From: Nocardioides renjunii | GTDB lineage: Bacteria; Actinomycetota; Actinomycetes; Propionibacteriales; Nocardioidaceae | Length of the DNA stretch: 64,000 bases | Reading direction: 5' to 3' | Assembly (NCBI RefSeq): GCF_034661175.1 | Contig: NZ_CP141058.1 | Location: 1,116,001 to 1,180,000, forward strand | The notes under the pieces: model-generated | The model's input: the letters and a program-made list of their open reading frames with translations, nothing else | What the model was told of the DNA's origin: nothing | The model's database searches: none | Position numbers and translations under genes: made by a program | In this document: piece by piece, positions 37,948-46,169 of the stretch | Numbering within the stretch: the stretch's first letter is position 1 | How the letters are laid out: every line of letters starts with the position of its first letter

Positions 37948-38712
37948 TCAGCCCTGCCGGGGGCGGGTGCCCTCGGGCGCCTGCTGGTCGACGTTCGTCC
38001 ACACCTCGGTCAGCTCGGAGAGCAGGCCGTCGCGCACCGTGGCGAAGCTCGCCACGGCGAACACCAGCTCCCCGCCGGTCCCGCTCGTGCCGACGACCCG
38101 CGCGCGCAGCACGCCGCGATCACCGCGGTCGCCACCGGCGACGAGGTCCTCGACGTGCAGGCGCTGGAAGCCGGGGTAGTCCGCGTTGAGCCGCACCCAG
38201 CCGTCGCGGTCGAACACCTCGCCGGTGTGCACGAGCCGGCAGGTGAACTCGGGGTGCAGCAGGTCGGGCAAGGCGTCCCAGTCGTGGGCGTCGATGACCT
38301 CGGCGAGGCGGGTCAGCAGGGCGGCGGCGTCCATGCCGCCAGTGTGCTGCGGGGGACCGACAGCCGCCTGCGACCGTTGCGGCCCGGAGTGCACGTGCAC
38401 GTGGAGGTGCCGCGAGTCCTGGTAGGCCCCGAGGTTCGTCAGGACCGCGGCCGCGCCGTGCTCCTCCTCGACCTGCCGCGCCACGCGCTGCACCACCCGC
38501 AGCAGCGCGCGTACGTCGGCCTCGTCCTCCGTCGTGACCGTCGTCAGCGACGCGATGTGCCGCTTGGGCACGACCACCACGTGCACGTCCCAGAAGGGCC
38601 GGGTGTGGTGGTAGGCCAGCACGAGCCCGTCCTCGTGGACGACGTCGAGCGGCACGGCCCGGGGGATCGCGACGTCGCAGTAGAAGTCGGTGCCGTCGTA
38701 GGACTGGGTCAT
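37948..38712 (-). CDS. HIT-domain / SnoaL-like (NTF2 fold) fusion protein
   Basis: The 254-residue protein is one uninterrupted frame. Residues 1-125 are an HIT hydrolase with the nucleotide-binding motif HLHVHVH near 107 and VVVPKRHIASL near 58, typical of dinucleoside phosphate or AMP hydrolases. Residues 127-254 are a SnoaL/NTF2-like domain (LLTRLAEVIDAHDWDALPDLLHPEF, then FDRDGWVRLNADY). I find no stop between them, and a Met at 127 would be a natural start for the second domain, so a fusion of two once-separate genes is likely. The start is ATG 38712, overlapping the methyltransferase stop as ATGA. Confidence 0.85.
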   Translation of the reverse strand: MTQSYDGTDFYCDVAIPRAVPLDVVHEDGLVLAYHHTRPFWDVHVVVVPKRHIASLTTVTTEDEADVRALLRVVQRVARQVEEEHGAAAVLTNLGAYQDSRHLHVHVHSGPQRSQAAVGPPQHTGGMDAAALLTRLAEVIDAHDWDALPDLLHPEFTCRLVHTGEVFDRDGWVRLNADYPGFQRLHVEDLVAGGDRGDRGVLRARVVGTSGTGGELVFAVASFATVRDGLLSELTEVWTNVDQQAPEGTRPRQG

Positions 38713-39473
38713 GCCGGGAGGCTCCCACGATCGTCCCCTCGATCGCCCCCTCCACGTCGACACACGAAGACGTACTCCTTGCCCGGACGGTCCGGCGCCT
38801 CACGTACGTCGTCCACCTCGAAGCCGTGGGCTCGCAGGTCGTGCTCGACCTCCGAGCGCGGCCGGAAGCGCAGGGTGGAGGTGGAGGTCAGGACGTCGGG
38901 TCCGATCGCGGCGGAGCTCTCGAAGCTGACGAGCGGCGGCTCGACCCGCGTCACCGTGCGGGTCACCACGGCCGTACGCCCGTCCTCCAGCCGGACGGAC
39001 GTCGGCGGCAGGTCCCACGTCTCCCAGTCCCGGGCCTCGGGTCGCCGGGTCTCGAAGACGAACCAGCCACCGGGCCGGAGCGCAGCCGCGACGCTGCGCA
39101 GCGTGGCCGCCCAGTCCTCGTCGGAGACGAACACCTGGGCGACGTTGCCCGTCATCACCACCAGGTCGGCGCCGCCCACCCGTCCGTTCAGGTCGGTGGC
39201 GTCGCCATGGATCCAGGTCACCCGCTCGGCCTGCGGCTTGCTCCTCGCCACGTCGAGCGACGCCCCGGCCGGGTCGACACCGACGACGTCGAGGCCCAGG
39301 GCAGCCAGGCGCACCGCCAGGCTGCCGGTCCCGCACCCGACGTCGACGATCCTCCGGGCCCGCACGTCCTCGACCAGTGCGACGTAGGCGTCGAGGTCCG
39401 ATCGGTCGTCGTCGAGGACGTCGTGGAGGACGGCTTGGCGCGGGTCGCTGAACGCGGCGTCGGGGTCTCGCAT
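38709..39473 (-). CDS. Class I SAM-dependent methyltransferase
   Basis: The 254-residue protein has a Rossmann methyltransferase core: motif I RIVDVGCGTGSLAVRLA near residue 40, an acidic VVGVDPAG near 65, and GDATDL followed by ADLVVMTGNVAQVF near 93. A C-terminal beta segment begins FRPRSEVEHDL. The acceptor is unknown. The start is ATG 39473, 7 bases after TAGGTT, in preference to several in-frame codons upstream whose translation is Arg/Pro-rich and non-conserved. The 248 bp upstream to the DUF222/HNH gene hold only this promoter as far as I can see. Confidence 0.9.
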   Translation of the reverse strand: MRDPDAAFSDPRQAVLHDVLDDDRSDLDAYVALVEDVRARRIVDVGCGTGSLAVRLAALGLDVVGVDPAGASLDVARSKPQAERVTWIHGDATDLNGRVGGADLVVMTGNVAQVFVSDEDWAATLRSVAAALRPGGWFVFETRRPEARDWETWDLPPTSVRLEDGRTAVVTRTVTRVEPPLVSFESSAAIGPDVLTSTSTLRFRPRSEVEHDLRAHGFEVDDVREAPDRPGKEYVFVCRRGGGDRGDDRGSLPA

Positions 39474-39721
39474 CGTGGGGAACCTACGAGACGGTCGGGT
39501 GGTCGTGCACGCGATCTCGCCGAGGGCTGGTCCGCTCGCGGGAGCCGGACGGCGGCGGTGCACCTCAGCGGGAGCTCCACGTGACGCCACACAGCGAGCC
39601 GGGCGACGCGCCGACGCGGGCTGGTCGACCCGTGAGCCCGTCGTGACGTTCACGTGCCTGACCGTGTGGAGACGCGCCTGTGGCCCCGCCGTGGTTCAGG
39701 TCGGCGGGGTGCGGGGCGGGG

Positions 39722-41155
39722 TCATGGTCGGCCGGGCGGTGCGGGGTCGTCGGCAGAGCCGTTGATCCGGGTGGTGCCGGTGCGGTCGCGTCGGTAGCGG
39801 TGCCCGTGCGGACTCGTCCACTCGTAGACGCCGGGTCCGGTGACGTCGTAGCGCCAGGCCGAATGGGTCTTGAGGCGGTGGTGCCAGCGACACTCCGGGG
39901 CGAGGTTCGAGGACACGGTCGGCCCCGGCTGGGGACGGCCCTCGGTGTCGGCTTCGTGGTCGTACGGGACGACGTGGTCGATGTCGCAGCCCCGGGCGGG
40001 TCGGGTGCACCACGGGAACACACAGGTGCGGTCGCGCAGGATCACCTGTTCGCGGATCCGGTCGGGGATGTCGTAGCCGGGTGCGGTGAGCTCGGCGGTG
40101 AGGTCGATGACCGGCTTGACGGTCACCTTGGTGCGAGAGTCGCGGCACCAGTCCTTGACCTGCTCGAGCAGCACCAGCCGTTGCCCCTCCTCGAGGCGGC
40201 CGGTGGGTCCGAACACGGTGTCCAGCCCGTCGAGCCGGTCGTGCCCGTCGAGGCTGGCCGGGAAGTGGGCGTGCAGCACTACCTCACGCGCAACCGGCAA
40301 CCCGTCCTCGCCCGTGGCGGCGGTCGAGCCCTGAGCGTGGAGGTCGAGGGCGGTCTGGGTGCGGGCCAGGTCGCCCAGCGCAGCCGACCGGCGGGCGTGC
40401 AAGGGTGCTGCCGAGCCGAGGGCCTTCAGCGTCTCGGCGCCGTGGGCGAGGGCCCGGTCGAGGTCGAGGGCGTCGGCGATGTCGAGCTCGGCCTCGAACC
40501 GCATGGTCCCGGCGTAATGCACGTCCTGGTCGTGCACCGTCGCGTGGCGCGGGTCGACGTGCTGCCACCCGTCCTCGGGATCAGTCGCGGGGTCGTGGGT
40601 GTCGAGGTGGTGGCGCTTGATGGTCTCGGCGACAAGGCGGTCGAGCTGCGCGGGTCCGACCCGGCCGGCGACGGCCGCGACCTGGGTGTCGACCCACCGC
40701 GCCGCCTCGACGGTGAGGGACGGGGTGGCGTGGATCGTGGCCTCCGCGACGGTCCGAGCCCGCCAGGCCGGCACCGCACCGGCGTGGACCTGCGCCCACA
40801 GCCGAGGCAGGCGGTGCCGCAGCTCGAGCGCGTGCCCGATGAGCCGCTTCGCTGCGGTAGAGGAGATGCCGAGGACGGTGCCGAGCTCGGCGATGCAGAA
40901 CTCCGCCACCGCCGGGCAACCCTCGCCGGCGATCGGCTCCTCGTGCTCGAGGCCGTAGCGGCCACCGTCGCCGAAGGTAGCGGCGGTGTGGATCGACTCC
41001 GGCGGGTGCAGGTCGGCCCAGCGGGCGGCCACCTCCAGCACGTCCGCTGCCGCGCGGTGCTCGGCGGCCTTGCGGTCGCGGGCGAGCGCCAGCAGCGCGG
41101 AGGCCGAGAGGGCCTCGACCTCTGCTCCGGGTGCCGCTGCCAGCGTCTCGATCAT
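39722..41155 (-). CDS. DUF222/HNH endonuclease family (13E12 repeat-like) protein
   Basis: The 477-residue protein has a long helical DUF222 region (about 1-330) followed by an HNH nuclease fold: the CVFPWC zinc pair near 395, CDIDHV (the catalytic DH) near 407, NLAPECRWHHRLKT near 430. This family is multicopy in actinobacterial genomes and is homologous to mycobacterial 13E12 repeat proteins; it is thought to be selfish or mobile, although no end repeats are seen here. The start ATG 41155 follows TAGAAT by 7 bases; a longer frame to 41203 is possible. Degenerate repeats lie just upstream. Confidence 0.9.
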   Translation of the reverse strand: MIETLAAAPGAEVEALSASALLALARDRKAAEHRAAADVLEVAARWADLHPPESIHTAATFGDGGRYGLEHEEPIAGEGCPAVAEFCIAELGTVLGISSTAAKRLIGHALELRHRLPRLWAQVHAGAVPAWRARTVAEATIHATPSLTVEAARWVDTQVAAVAGRVGPAQLDRLVAETIKRHHLDTHDPATDPEDGWQHVDPRHATVHDQDVHYAGTMRFEAELDIADALDLDRALAHGAETLKALGSAAPLHARRSAALGDLARTQTALDLHAQGSTAATGEDGLPVAREVVLHAHFPASLDGHDRLDGLDTVFGPTGRLEEGQRLVLLEQVKDWCRDSRTKVTVKPVIDLTAELTAPGYDIPDRIREQVILRDRTCVFPWCTRPARGCDIDHVVPYDHEADTEGRPQPGPTVSSNLAPECRWHHRLKTHSAWRYDVTGPGVYEWTSPHGHRYRRDRTGTTRINGSADDPAPPGRP

Positions 41156-41214
41156 GTGTTCGATTCTACGGACGACCACCGACAGCGGACAGTGCTTGCG
41201 CAAGCCGATGGAAG

Positions 41215-41295
41215 GGTCTCGATACGCCTCGTTCCTCGGCTACTCGACCACCGAGGGCAGGTGGCCTCGATACGCCGGGCTCGTGCCTCGCTCGG
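41215..41295. repeat. Two degenerate copies of a dispersed CTCGATACGCC...CTACTCGACC element
   Basis: A copy starting GGTCTCGATACGCC runs from 41215 to about 41255 and ends with CTACTCGACCACCGA. A second starting GGCCTCGATACGCC runs from 41263 to about 41295. Each begins and ends with near-complementary sequence, so each could fold. This type of element is scattered between genes in many high-GC actinobacteria. They lie between two divergent genes, beside a 12-bp palindrome (41194-41205). Confidence 0.65.
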
Positions 41296-41364
41296 CTGCT
41301 AGACCCGCAGAGCTGCCGCCTGCTCCACTTCGCCAGCCCACCCCCGATCCGCTATACCTCCAGC

Positions 41365-41847
41365 ATGCCGCCAGCCGCCCCGCTCCTCCGCGAGATGCGT
41401 CCCGAGGACGTCCCGGCGGTGCTCGCGGGCCAGGAGCCGGCGGCGGTGGCTGGGCTGTCGGAGGTGTTCCCGCAGGACCTCCACCCGTTCCCACGGCAGA
41501 CGATCGCGGACCGCTGGCTCGCCGAGATCGAGGATGCCGCCACGTCCTGCTTCGTCATCGTCCGGCACGACCGGGTCGTCGGGTTCGCGGCCGTACGCGG
41601 CGACGAGGTCGTGCACTTCGGCGTCGAGGTCGAGCAGTGGGGGACAGGTGTCGCGGCCGCGGCGCAGGACGAGCTGCTCGAGGTGATGCGGGCGGGCGGT
41701 GTGCAGCGTCCCTGGCTGCGGGTCTACGCGGGCAATGCCCGGGGTCGGCGGTTCTGGGAGAAGCTCGGCTGGCGCCCGACCGGGGAGCGCGGCCGCGGCA
41801 CCCTGCCGCCGTACGCGGAGCTCCTCACCTACGAGCTCGCCGGCTGA
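41365..41847 (+). CDS. GNAT-family N-acetyltransferase
   Basis: The 160-residue protein has REMRPEDVPAVLAGQE at the N-terminus, VIVRHDRVVGFAAVRGDEV strands in the middle and WLRVYAGNARGRRFWEKLGWRPTGE at the C-terminus, the standard GNAT layout. The usual R/Q-x-x-G-x-G/A acetyl-CoA loop is weak (QWGTGVAAAAQDEL), so binding may differ. The start is ATG 41365; TATACC lies 6 bases upstream, which would make it leaderless. The gene lies in the accessory stretch and converges on the cysteine hydrolase with a 5-bp gap. Confidence 0.85.
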   Translation: MPPAAPLLREMRPEDVPAVLAGQEPAAVAGLSEVFPQDLHPFPRQTIADRWLAEIEDAATSCFVIVRHDRVVGFAAVRGDEVVHFGVEVEQWGTGVAAAAQDELLEVMRAGGVQRPWLRVYAGNARGRRFWEKLGWRPTGERGRGTLPPYAELLTYELAG

Positions 41848-41852
41848 GCGGC

Positions 41853-42539
41853 TCAGCGCGCGGCAGCCAACAAGCCCAGCACGTCGTCGGTCGAGCGGAC
41901 GTCGCCGTAGGACCGGTGCACGACGTGCAGCGTGGCGTTGTGGTCCCGGTCGCGCATCGCCGCGCACGCGTCGGCGACGAGGATGACCCGCAGGCCCGCC
42001 GAGCTCGCGCCCCTGACGGTGTCCTCGACGCAGACGTTGGTGACGGTGCCGGTCACGACCACCGTGTCGATCCCGCTGGTCGTGAGCAGCTCGGGCAGCA
42101 CCGAGCCGGGGGACCAGGCGCCCCGCATGGTCTTCGCCACGGCGAGGTCGGACGCGTCGACGTCGAGGCCGTCGTGCAGTCGCGAGGCCACCGGTCCCTC
42201 GCCGCCAGAGCGCGCGTAGGCCTCGGCCACCTCGTCGCCGAAGAACTCGCGGTCCTTCGCCGTCGGCTCGGTGTAGCCGGGCACCACCCACGCCACCACG
42301 CCGCCGGCGCCACGCAGGGCCGCCGCCAGGGCGTTGACGCGGGGCACGATGCCGCGCACGTACGCCGACTCGCGCACGAAGAACGGCACGATGTCCACGA
42401 CGACGAGCGCGGTTCGACGCGCGTCGAGGTGCTCGTACGCGTGCCGCCGGCCCCGGCGGGCCTCGTGCCGCGCGTACTCGCGCTCCTCGACGAGCCAGGC
42501 GTGGTCGGCGACGTCGTCGAGGTCCGGTGGCGGGGTCAC
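41853..42539 (-). CDS. Isochorismatase-like cysteine hydrolase
   Basis: The 228-residue protein has the catalytic triad context of the family: Asp in LVVVDIVPFF near residue 49, Lys in AVAKTMRGAW near 136 and the nucleophilic Cys in TVTNVCVEDT near 168, after the typical cis-peptide GTVTN. The family hydrolyses amides or ethers such as nicotinamide, N-carbamoyl amines or isochorismate; the substrate is unknown here. The GTG start at 42539 follows TAGCCT by 6 bases (leaderless type). An N-terminal extension of about 40 residues precedes the fold. Confidence 0.9.
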   Translation of the reverse strand: MTPPPDLDDVADHAWLVEEREYARHEARRGRRHAYEHLDARRTALVVVDIVPFFVRESAYVRGIVPRVNALAAALRGAGGVVAWVVPGYTEPTAKDREFFGDEVAEAYARSGGEGPVASRLHDGLDVDASDLAVAKTMRGAWSPGSVLPELLTTSGIDTVVVTGTVTNVCVEDTVRGASSAGLRVILVADACAAMRDRDHNATLHVVHRSYGDVRSTDDVLGLLAAAR

Positions 42540-42682
42540 CGGGCGAGGCTATTGCCGCCGATGGTGGGCTGGGTCGCGCATCGAGACCCCCGACATGGGC
42601 ACGGAGTGTGGCAGACGCGGCGCCGATAGGCTGCAGCACGACCTGTTGGACCCCACCCGACCCACGACCCGAAGGATCGCCC

Positions 42683-43852
42683 ATGGCCGGCGGACTGTTC
42701 GCCCTCCTCGACGACGTCGCCGCACTCGCGCGCATCGCCGCCGCCAGCGTGGACGACGTGGGTGCCGCCGCGGCCCGCGCGAGCGCCAAGGCCGCCGGCG
42801 TCGTGGTCGACGACACGGCCGTGACGCCGCAGTACCTCCACGGGTCCGCCGCCGCCCGCGAGCTGCCGATCATCAAGAAGATCGCGATCGGCTCGCTGCG
42901 CAACAAGCTGCTCTTCATCCTCCCGGCCGCCGTGCTGCTGGGGCAGTTCCTGCCCTGGCTGCTCCCGGTGATCCTCATCTTCGGTGGTGGGTTCCTCGCC
43001 TACGAGGGCGCCCACAAGGTCTACGAACGCGTGACCGGCCACGCGACGGAGGCCGAGGAGGACATCGCCCCGCACGGCGAGCTGACCCCCGAGCACGAGG
43101 CCCGCACCATCTCGCAGGCCATCCGCACCGACTTCATCCTCAGCGCCGAGATCATGGTCATCGCGCTCAAGGAGGTGGTGAGCTCCGACCCCGACGCGAG
43201 CATCTGGATGCGCGCCATCGTGCTGGGCGTGGTGGCGGTCCTGATCACCGTCCTCGTCTACGGCGTCGTCGCGCTGATCGTGAAGATGGACGACGTCGGC
43301 CTCCACCTCGCCGAGAAGCCGTCCAAGGGCTCGCAGCGCGTCGGGCTGGCGCTCGTCTCCGCGATGCCCCGCCTGCTCGCCGCGATCTCCTTCATCGGCA
43401 CCCTCGCCATGCTCTGGGTCGGCGGCCACATCTTCCTCATCAGCCTCTACGAGATCGGCGGCCACGACGGCCTCCTCGAGGGCACCGCGGTCGGCGACGC
43501 CCTGCACGCGCCGTACGACCTCCTGCACCACTGGGAGGAGGACGTGCACCACGCCATCGGCGGGGCGCTCGGCGGCCTGGTCGGGTGGCTGCTCAACACG
43601 GTCGTCTCCGCCCTCGTCGGACTGTTCGTCGGTGGCATCGTCCTGGCGGTCCTCCACGCCTTCGGGATCGGCGGCGGCCACGGGTCGGAGCACGGGTCGG
43701 AGCACGCGTCCGAGAACGGGGCCGAGAACGGGGCCGAGCACGGGGCCGAGCACGGGGCCGAGCACGGGGCGGACCACACCGATGAGCACGCCGACGAGCA
43801 CGCCGGTGAGCAGCCCGGAGGGGCGACCGCCGAGGATTCCCCGAATCGCTGA
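42683..43852 (+). CDS. DUF808 (YedI-like) membrane protein with His/Glu-rich tail
   Basis: The 389-residue protein begins [16 protein letters not shown], the DUF808 signature, followed by [15 protein letters not shown] and about six membrane helices between residues 70 and 335. The family is widespread and of unknown function; transport is suspected. The last 50 residues are hydrophilic repeats of the form GxEHG/ENGAEHG encoded by a 12-bp tandem repeat, and could bind divalent metal. GAAGGA lies 6 bases before the ATG at 42683, and TAGGCT at 42627-42632 is a plausible -10. Confidence 0.88.
   Translation: MAGGLFALLDDVAALARIAAASVDDVGAAAARASAKAAGVVVDDTAVTPQYLHGSAAARELPIIKKIAIGSLRNKLLFILPAAVLLGQFLPWLLPVILIFGGGFLAYEGAHKVYERVTGHATEAEEDIAPHGELTPEHEARTISQAIRTDFILSAEIMVIALKEVVSSDPDASIWMRAIVLGVVAVLITVLVYGVVALIVKMDDVGLHLAEKPSKGSQRVGLALVSAMPRLLAAISFIGTLAMLWVGGHIFLISLYEIGGHDGLLEGTAVGDALHAPYDLLHHWEEDVHHAIGGALGGLVGWLLNTVVSALVGLFVGGIVLAVLHAFGIGGGHGSEHGSEHASENGAENGAEHGAEHGAEHGADHTDEHADEHAGEQPGGATAEDSPNR
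43680..43785 (+). repeat. 12-bp tandem repeat encoding the His/Glu tail of the DUF808 protein
   Basis: Units close to CGGGGCCGAGCA repeat about eight times, all in frame, so copy-number change would lengthen or shorten the tail by four residues at a time. Unit sequences drift toward the ends of the array. Confidence 0.75.
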
Positions 43853-43947
43853 GCCCGGTCCTACGCTCTTCTGGTCCGCGCGGGAGATCCCGACGATGCA
43901 CAGATGTGCGGCGCAGACGGCCTCCACCGAATCCGGGAGACAACCAC

Positions 43948-45405
43948 ATGGACTTCAAGGTCGCTGACCTCACCCTCGCCGCCTACGGCCGCAAGGAGAT
44001 CGAGCTCGCCGAGCACGAGATGCCCGGCCTCATGGCCATGCGCGAGCGCTACGGCAAGGACCAGCCCCTCAAGGGCGCCCGCGTCGCCGGCTCGCTGCAC
44101 ATGACGATCCAGACCGCCGTGCTCATCGAGACCCTCGTGCACCTCGGTGCCGACGTCCGCTGGGCCACGTGCAACATCTTCTCGACGCAGGACCACGCCG
44201 CCGCGGCCGTGGTCGTGGGCCGCGACGGCACCGCCGACGCCCCGCAGGGCACGCCCGTCTTCGCCTGGAAGGGCGAGTCGCTGGCCGAGTACTGGGACGA
44301 GGCCGAGAAGGTCTTCGACTTCACCGACGCCGACGGCAACGTCATCGGCCCCAACGTCCTCCTCGACGACGGTGGCGACATCACGATGCTGCTGCACCTC
44401 GGCGTCGAGTTCGAGAAGACCGGCGTCGTGCCGTCGCAGGACAGCACCGACAACGAGGAGTTCAAGGAGGTGCTGCGCGTGCTGGCCCGCTCCGTCGAGA
44501 GCAAGCCGCAGCACTGGACCGAGATCTCGAAGGGCATCAGGGGCGTCTCCGAGGAGACCACCACCGGCGTCCTCCGCCTCTACGACCGCTTCCGCGAGGG
44601 CACGCTGCTCTTCCCGGCGATCAACGTCAACGACTCGGTCACCAAGTCCAAGTTCGACAACAAGTACGGCTGCCGCCACTCGCTGATCGACGGCCTCAAC
44701 CGTGCCACCGACGTGATGATCGGCGGCAAGGTCGCCGTCGTCTGCGGCTACGGCGACGTGGGCAAGGGCTCCGCGGAGTCGCTGCGCGGCCAGGGTGCTC
44801 GCGTCATCGTCACCGAGATCGACCCGATCTGCGCGCTGCAGGCGGCCATGGACGGCTACGAGGTCAAGCGCCTCGAGTCCGTCGTGGAGACGGCCGACAT
44901 CTTCATCACCACGACCGGCAACTTCGACATCATCACCGTCGAACACTTCCACAAGATGAAGCACCAGGCGATCGTCGGCAACATCGGTCACTTCGACAAC
45001 GAGATCAACATGGCGGGCCTCGCCAGGATCCCCGGCATCGTCAAGGACGAGATCAAGCCGCAGGTCCACCAGTGGATCTTCCCAGCGACCGAGGACAAGC
45101 CGAGCAAGAAGATCATCGTGCTGTCCGAGGGCCGCCTGCTGAACCTGGGCAACGCCACCGGCCACCCGTCGTTCGTGATGTCGAACTCCTTCACCAACCA
45201 GGTGCTGGCGCAGATCGAGCTGTTCACCAAGGCCGACGAGTACGAGCTCGGTGTCCACGTCCTGCCCAAGCACCTCGACGAGGAGGTGGCCCGCCTGCAC
45301 CTCGACGCCCTCGGTGTCGAGCTGACCGAGCTCACCAAGGAGCAGGCCGCCTACCTCGGCGTCGACGTGGAGGGTCCCTACAAGTCGGACCACTACCGCT
45401 ACTGA
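43948..45405 (+). CDS. ahcY: Adenosylhomocysteinase
   Basis: The 485-residue cytosolic enzyme splits S-adenosylhomocysteine into homocysteine and adenosine, keeping methylation going. It shows the NAD-binding [10 protein letters not shown] block, the [17 protein letters not shown] segment and the C-terminal YKSDHYRY that ends this enzyme in most organisms. An actinobacterial-type insertion (about 40 residues, near 150-190) is present. GGGAGA lies 9 bases before the ATG at 43948. TACGCT at 43862-43867 may be its -10. I looked for an S-adenosylhomocysteine riboswitch in the 95-bp leader and saw none. It starts the conserved block leading to mtrA. Confidence 0.97.
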   Translation: MDFKVADLTLAAYGRKEIELAEHEMPGLMAMRERYGKDQPLKGARVAGSLHMTIQTAVLIETLVHLGADVRWATCNIFSTQDHAAAAVVVGRDGTADAPQGTPVFAWKGESLAEYWDEAEKVFDFTDADGNVIGPNVLLDDGGDITMLLHLGVEFEKTGVVPSQDSTDNEEFKEVLRVLARSVESKPQHWTEISKGIRGVSEETTTGVLRLYDRFREGTLLFPAINVNDSVTKSKFDNKYGCRHSLIDGLNRATDVMIGGKVAVVCGYGDVGKGSAESLRGQGARVIVTEIDPICALQAAMDGYEVKRLESVVETADIFITTTGNFDIITVEHFHKMKHQAIVGNIGHFDNEINMAGLARIPGIVKDEIKPQVHQWIFPATEDKPSKKIIVLSEGRLLNLGNATGHPSFVMSNSFTNQVLAQIELFTKADEYELGVHVLPKHLDEEVARLHLDALGVELTELTKEQAAYLGVDVEGPYKSDHYRY

Positions 45406-45454
45406 CCAGTTGCGTACGGCCTCCGGTCGCGGGGGCTGTCCCTACACTGGCGCC

Positions 45455-46153
45455 ATGAACGACCTCGCCGAACCCGCGCGCGGCAGCGTGCTCGTCGTCG
45501 ACGACGACGCCTCCCTGGCGGAGATGCTCTCCATCGTCCTCCGCCAGGAGGGGTTCGACAGCCGGATCGTGGGCCGCGGTGACGTGGCCCTGGATGCGTT
45601 CCGGGACTACAAGCCCGACCTGGTCCTCCTCGACCTGATGCTGCCCGGCAAGGACGGCATCGACGTCTGCAAGGAGATCCGCGCCGAGTCGGGCGTGCCG
45701 ATCGTGATGCTCACGGCGAAGGGCGACACCATCGACGTGGTCGTCGGCCTCGAGTCCGGGGCCGACGACTACATCGTCAAGCCCTTCAAGCCCAAGGAGC
45801 TCGTCGCCCGGATCCGCGCCCGCATGCGGCGCAACGACGTCACGCTGGACGAGGGCCTCACGATCGGCGACATCGCCATCGACGTCGCAGGCCACTCCGT
45901 CACCCGCGCCGGTGCCCCGATCAACCTGACGCCGCTCGAGTTCGACCTGCTCGTGTGCCTGGCGCGCAAGCCGTGGCAGGTCTTCACCCGCGAGGTGCTG
46001 CTCGAGCAGGTCTGGGGCTACCGGCACAGCGCCGACACCCGGCTGGTCAACGTGCACGTCCAGCGACTGCGCTCCAAGGTCGAGCACGACCCGGAGAACC
46101 CCGAGGTCGTGGTGACCGTGCGCGGCGTCGGCTACAAGGCCGGCAAGTCCTGA
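45455..46153 (+). CDS. mtrA: Two-component response regulator MtrA
   Basis: The 232-residue OmpR-family regulator has a receiver domain (acidic pocket Asp16-18, phosphorylated Asp60, Lys in YIVKPFKPKEL) and a winged-helix domain (LTPLEFDLLVCLARKPWQVFTREVLLEQVWGY through VVTVRGVGYKAG). MtrA controls cell division, wall hydrolases and osmotic response in mycobacteria and development in Streptomyces. The ATG at 45455 is preceded by TACACT (45443-45448) and a 6-base spacer, so the mRNA is probably leaderless; earlier in-frame starts would include the promoter. mtrB follows 16 bp later. Confidence 0.97.
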   Translation: MNDLAEPARGSVLVVDDDASLAEMLSIVLRQEGFDSRIVGRGDVALDAFRDYKPDLVLLDLMLPGKDGIDVCKEIRAESGVPIVMLTAKGDTIDVVVGLESGADDYIVKPFKPKELVARIRARMRRNDVTLDEGLTIGDIAIDVAGHSVTRAGAPINLTPLEFDLLVCLARKPWQVFTREVLLEQVWGYRHSADTRLVNVHVQRLRSKVEHDPENPEVVVTVRGVGYKAGKS

Positions 46154-46169
46154 CGGACCAGAGGACACC

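Noticed and set aside
43680..43785. Regular repeats considered as a CRISPR array
   Set aside because: The 12-bp units are contiguous, without spacers, and in frame within a coding sequence; no cas genes are present.
43853..43947. Possible S-adenosylhomocysteine riboswitch upstream of ahcY
   Set aside because: The 95-bp leader lacks the conserved paired core I would expect; only a -10 and a ribosome-binding site are visible.
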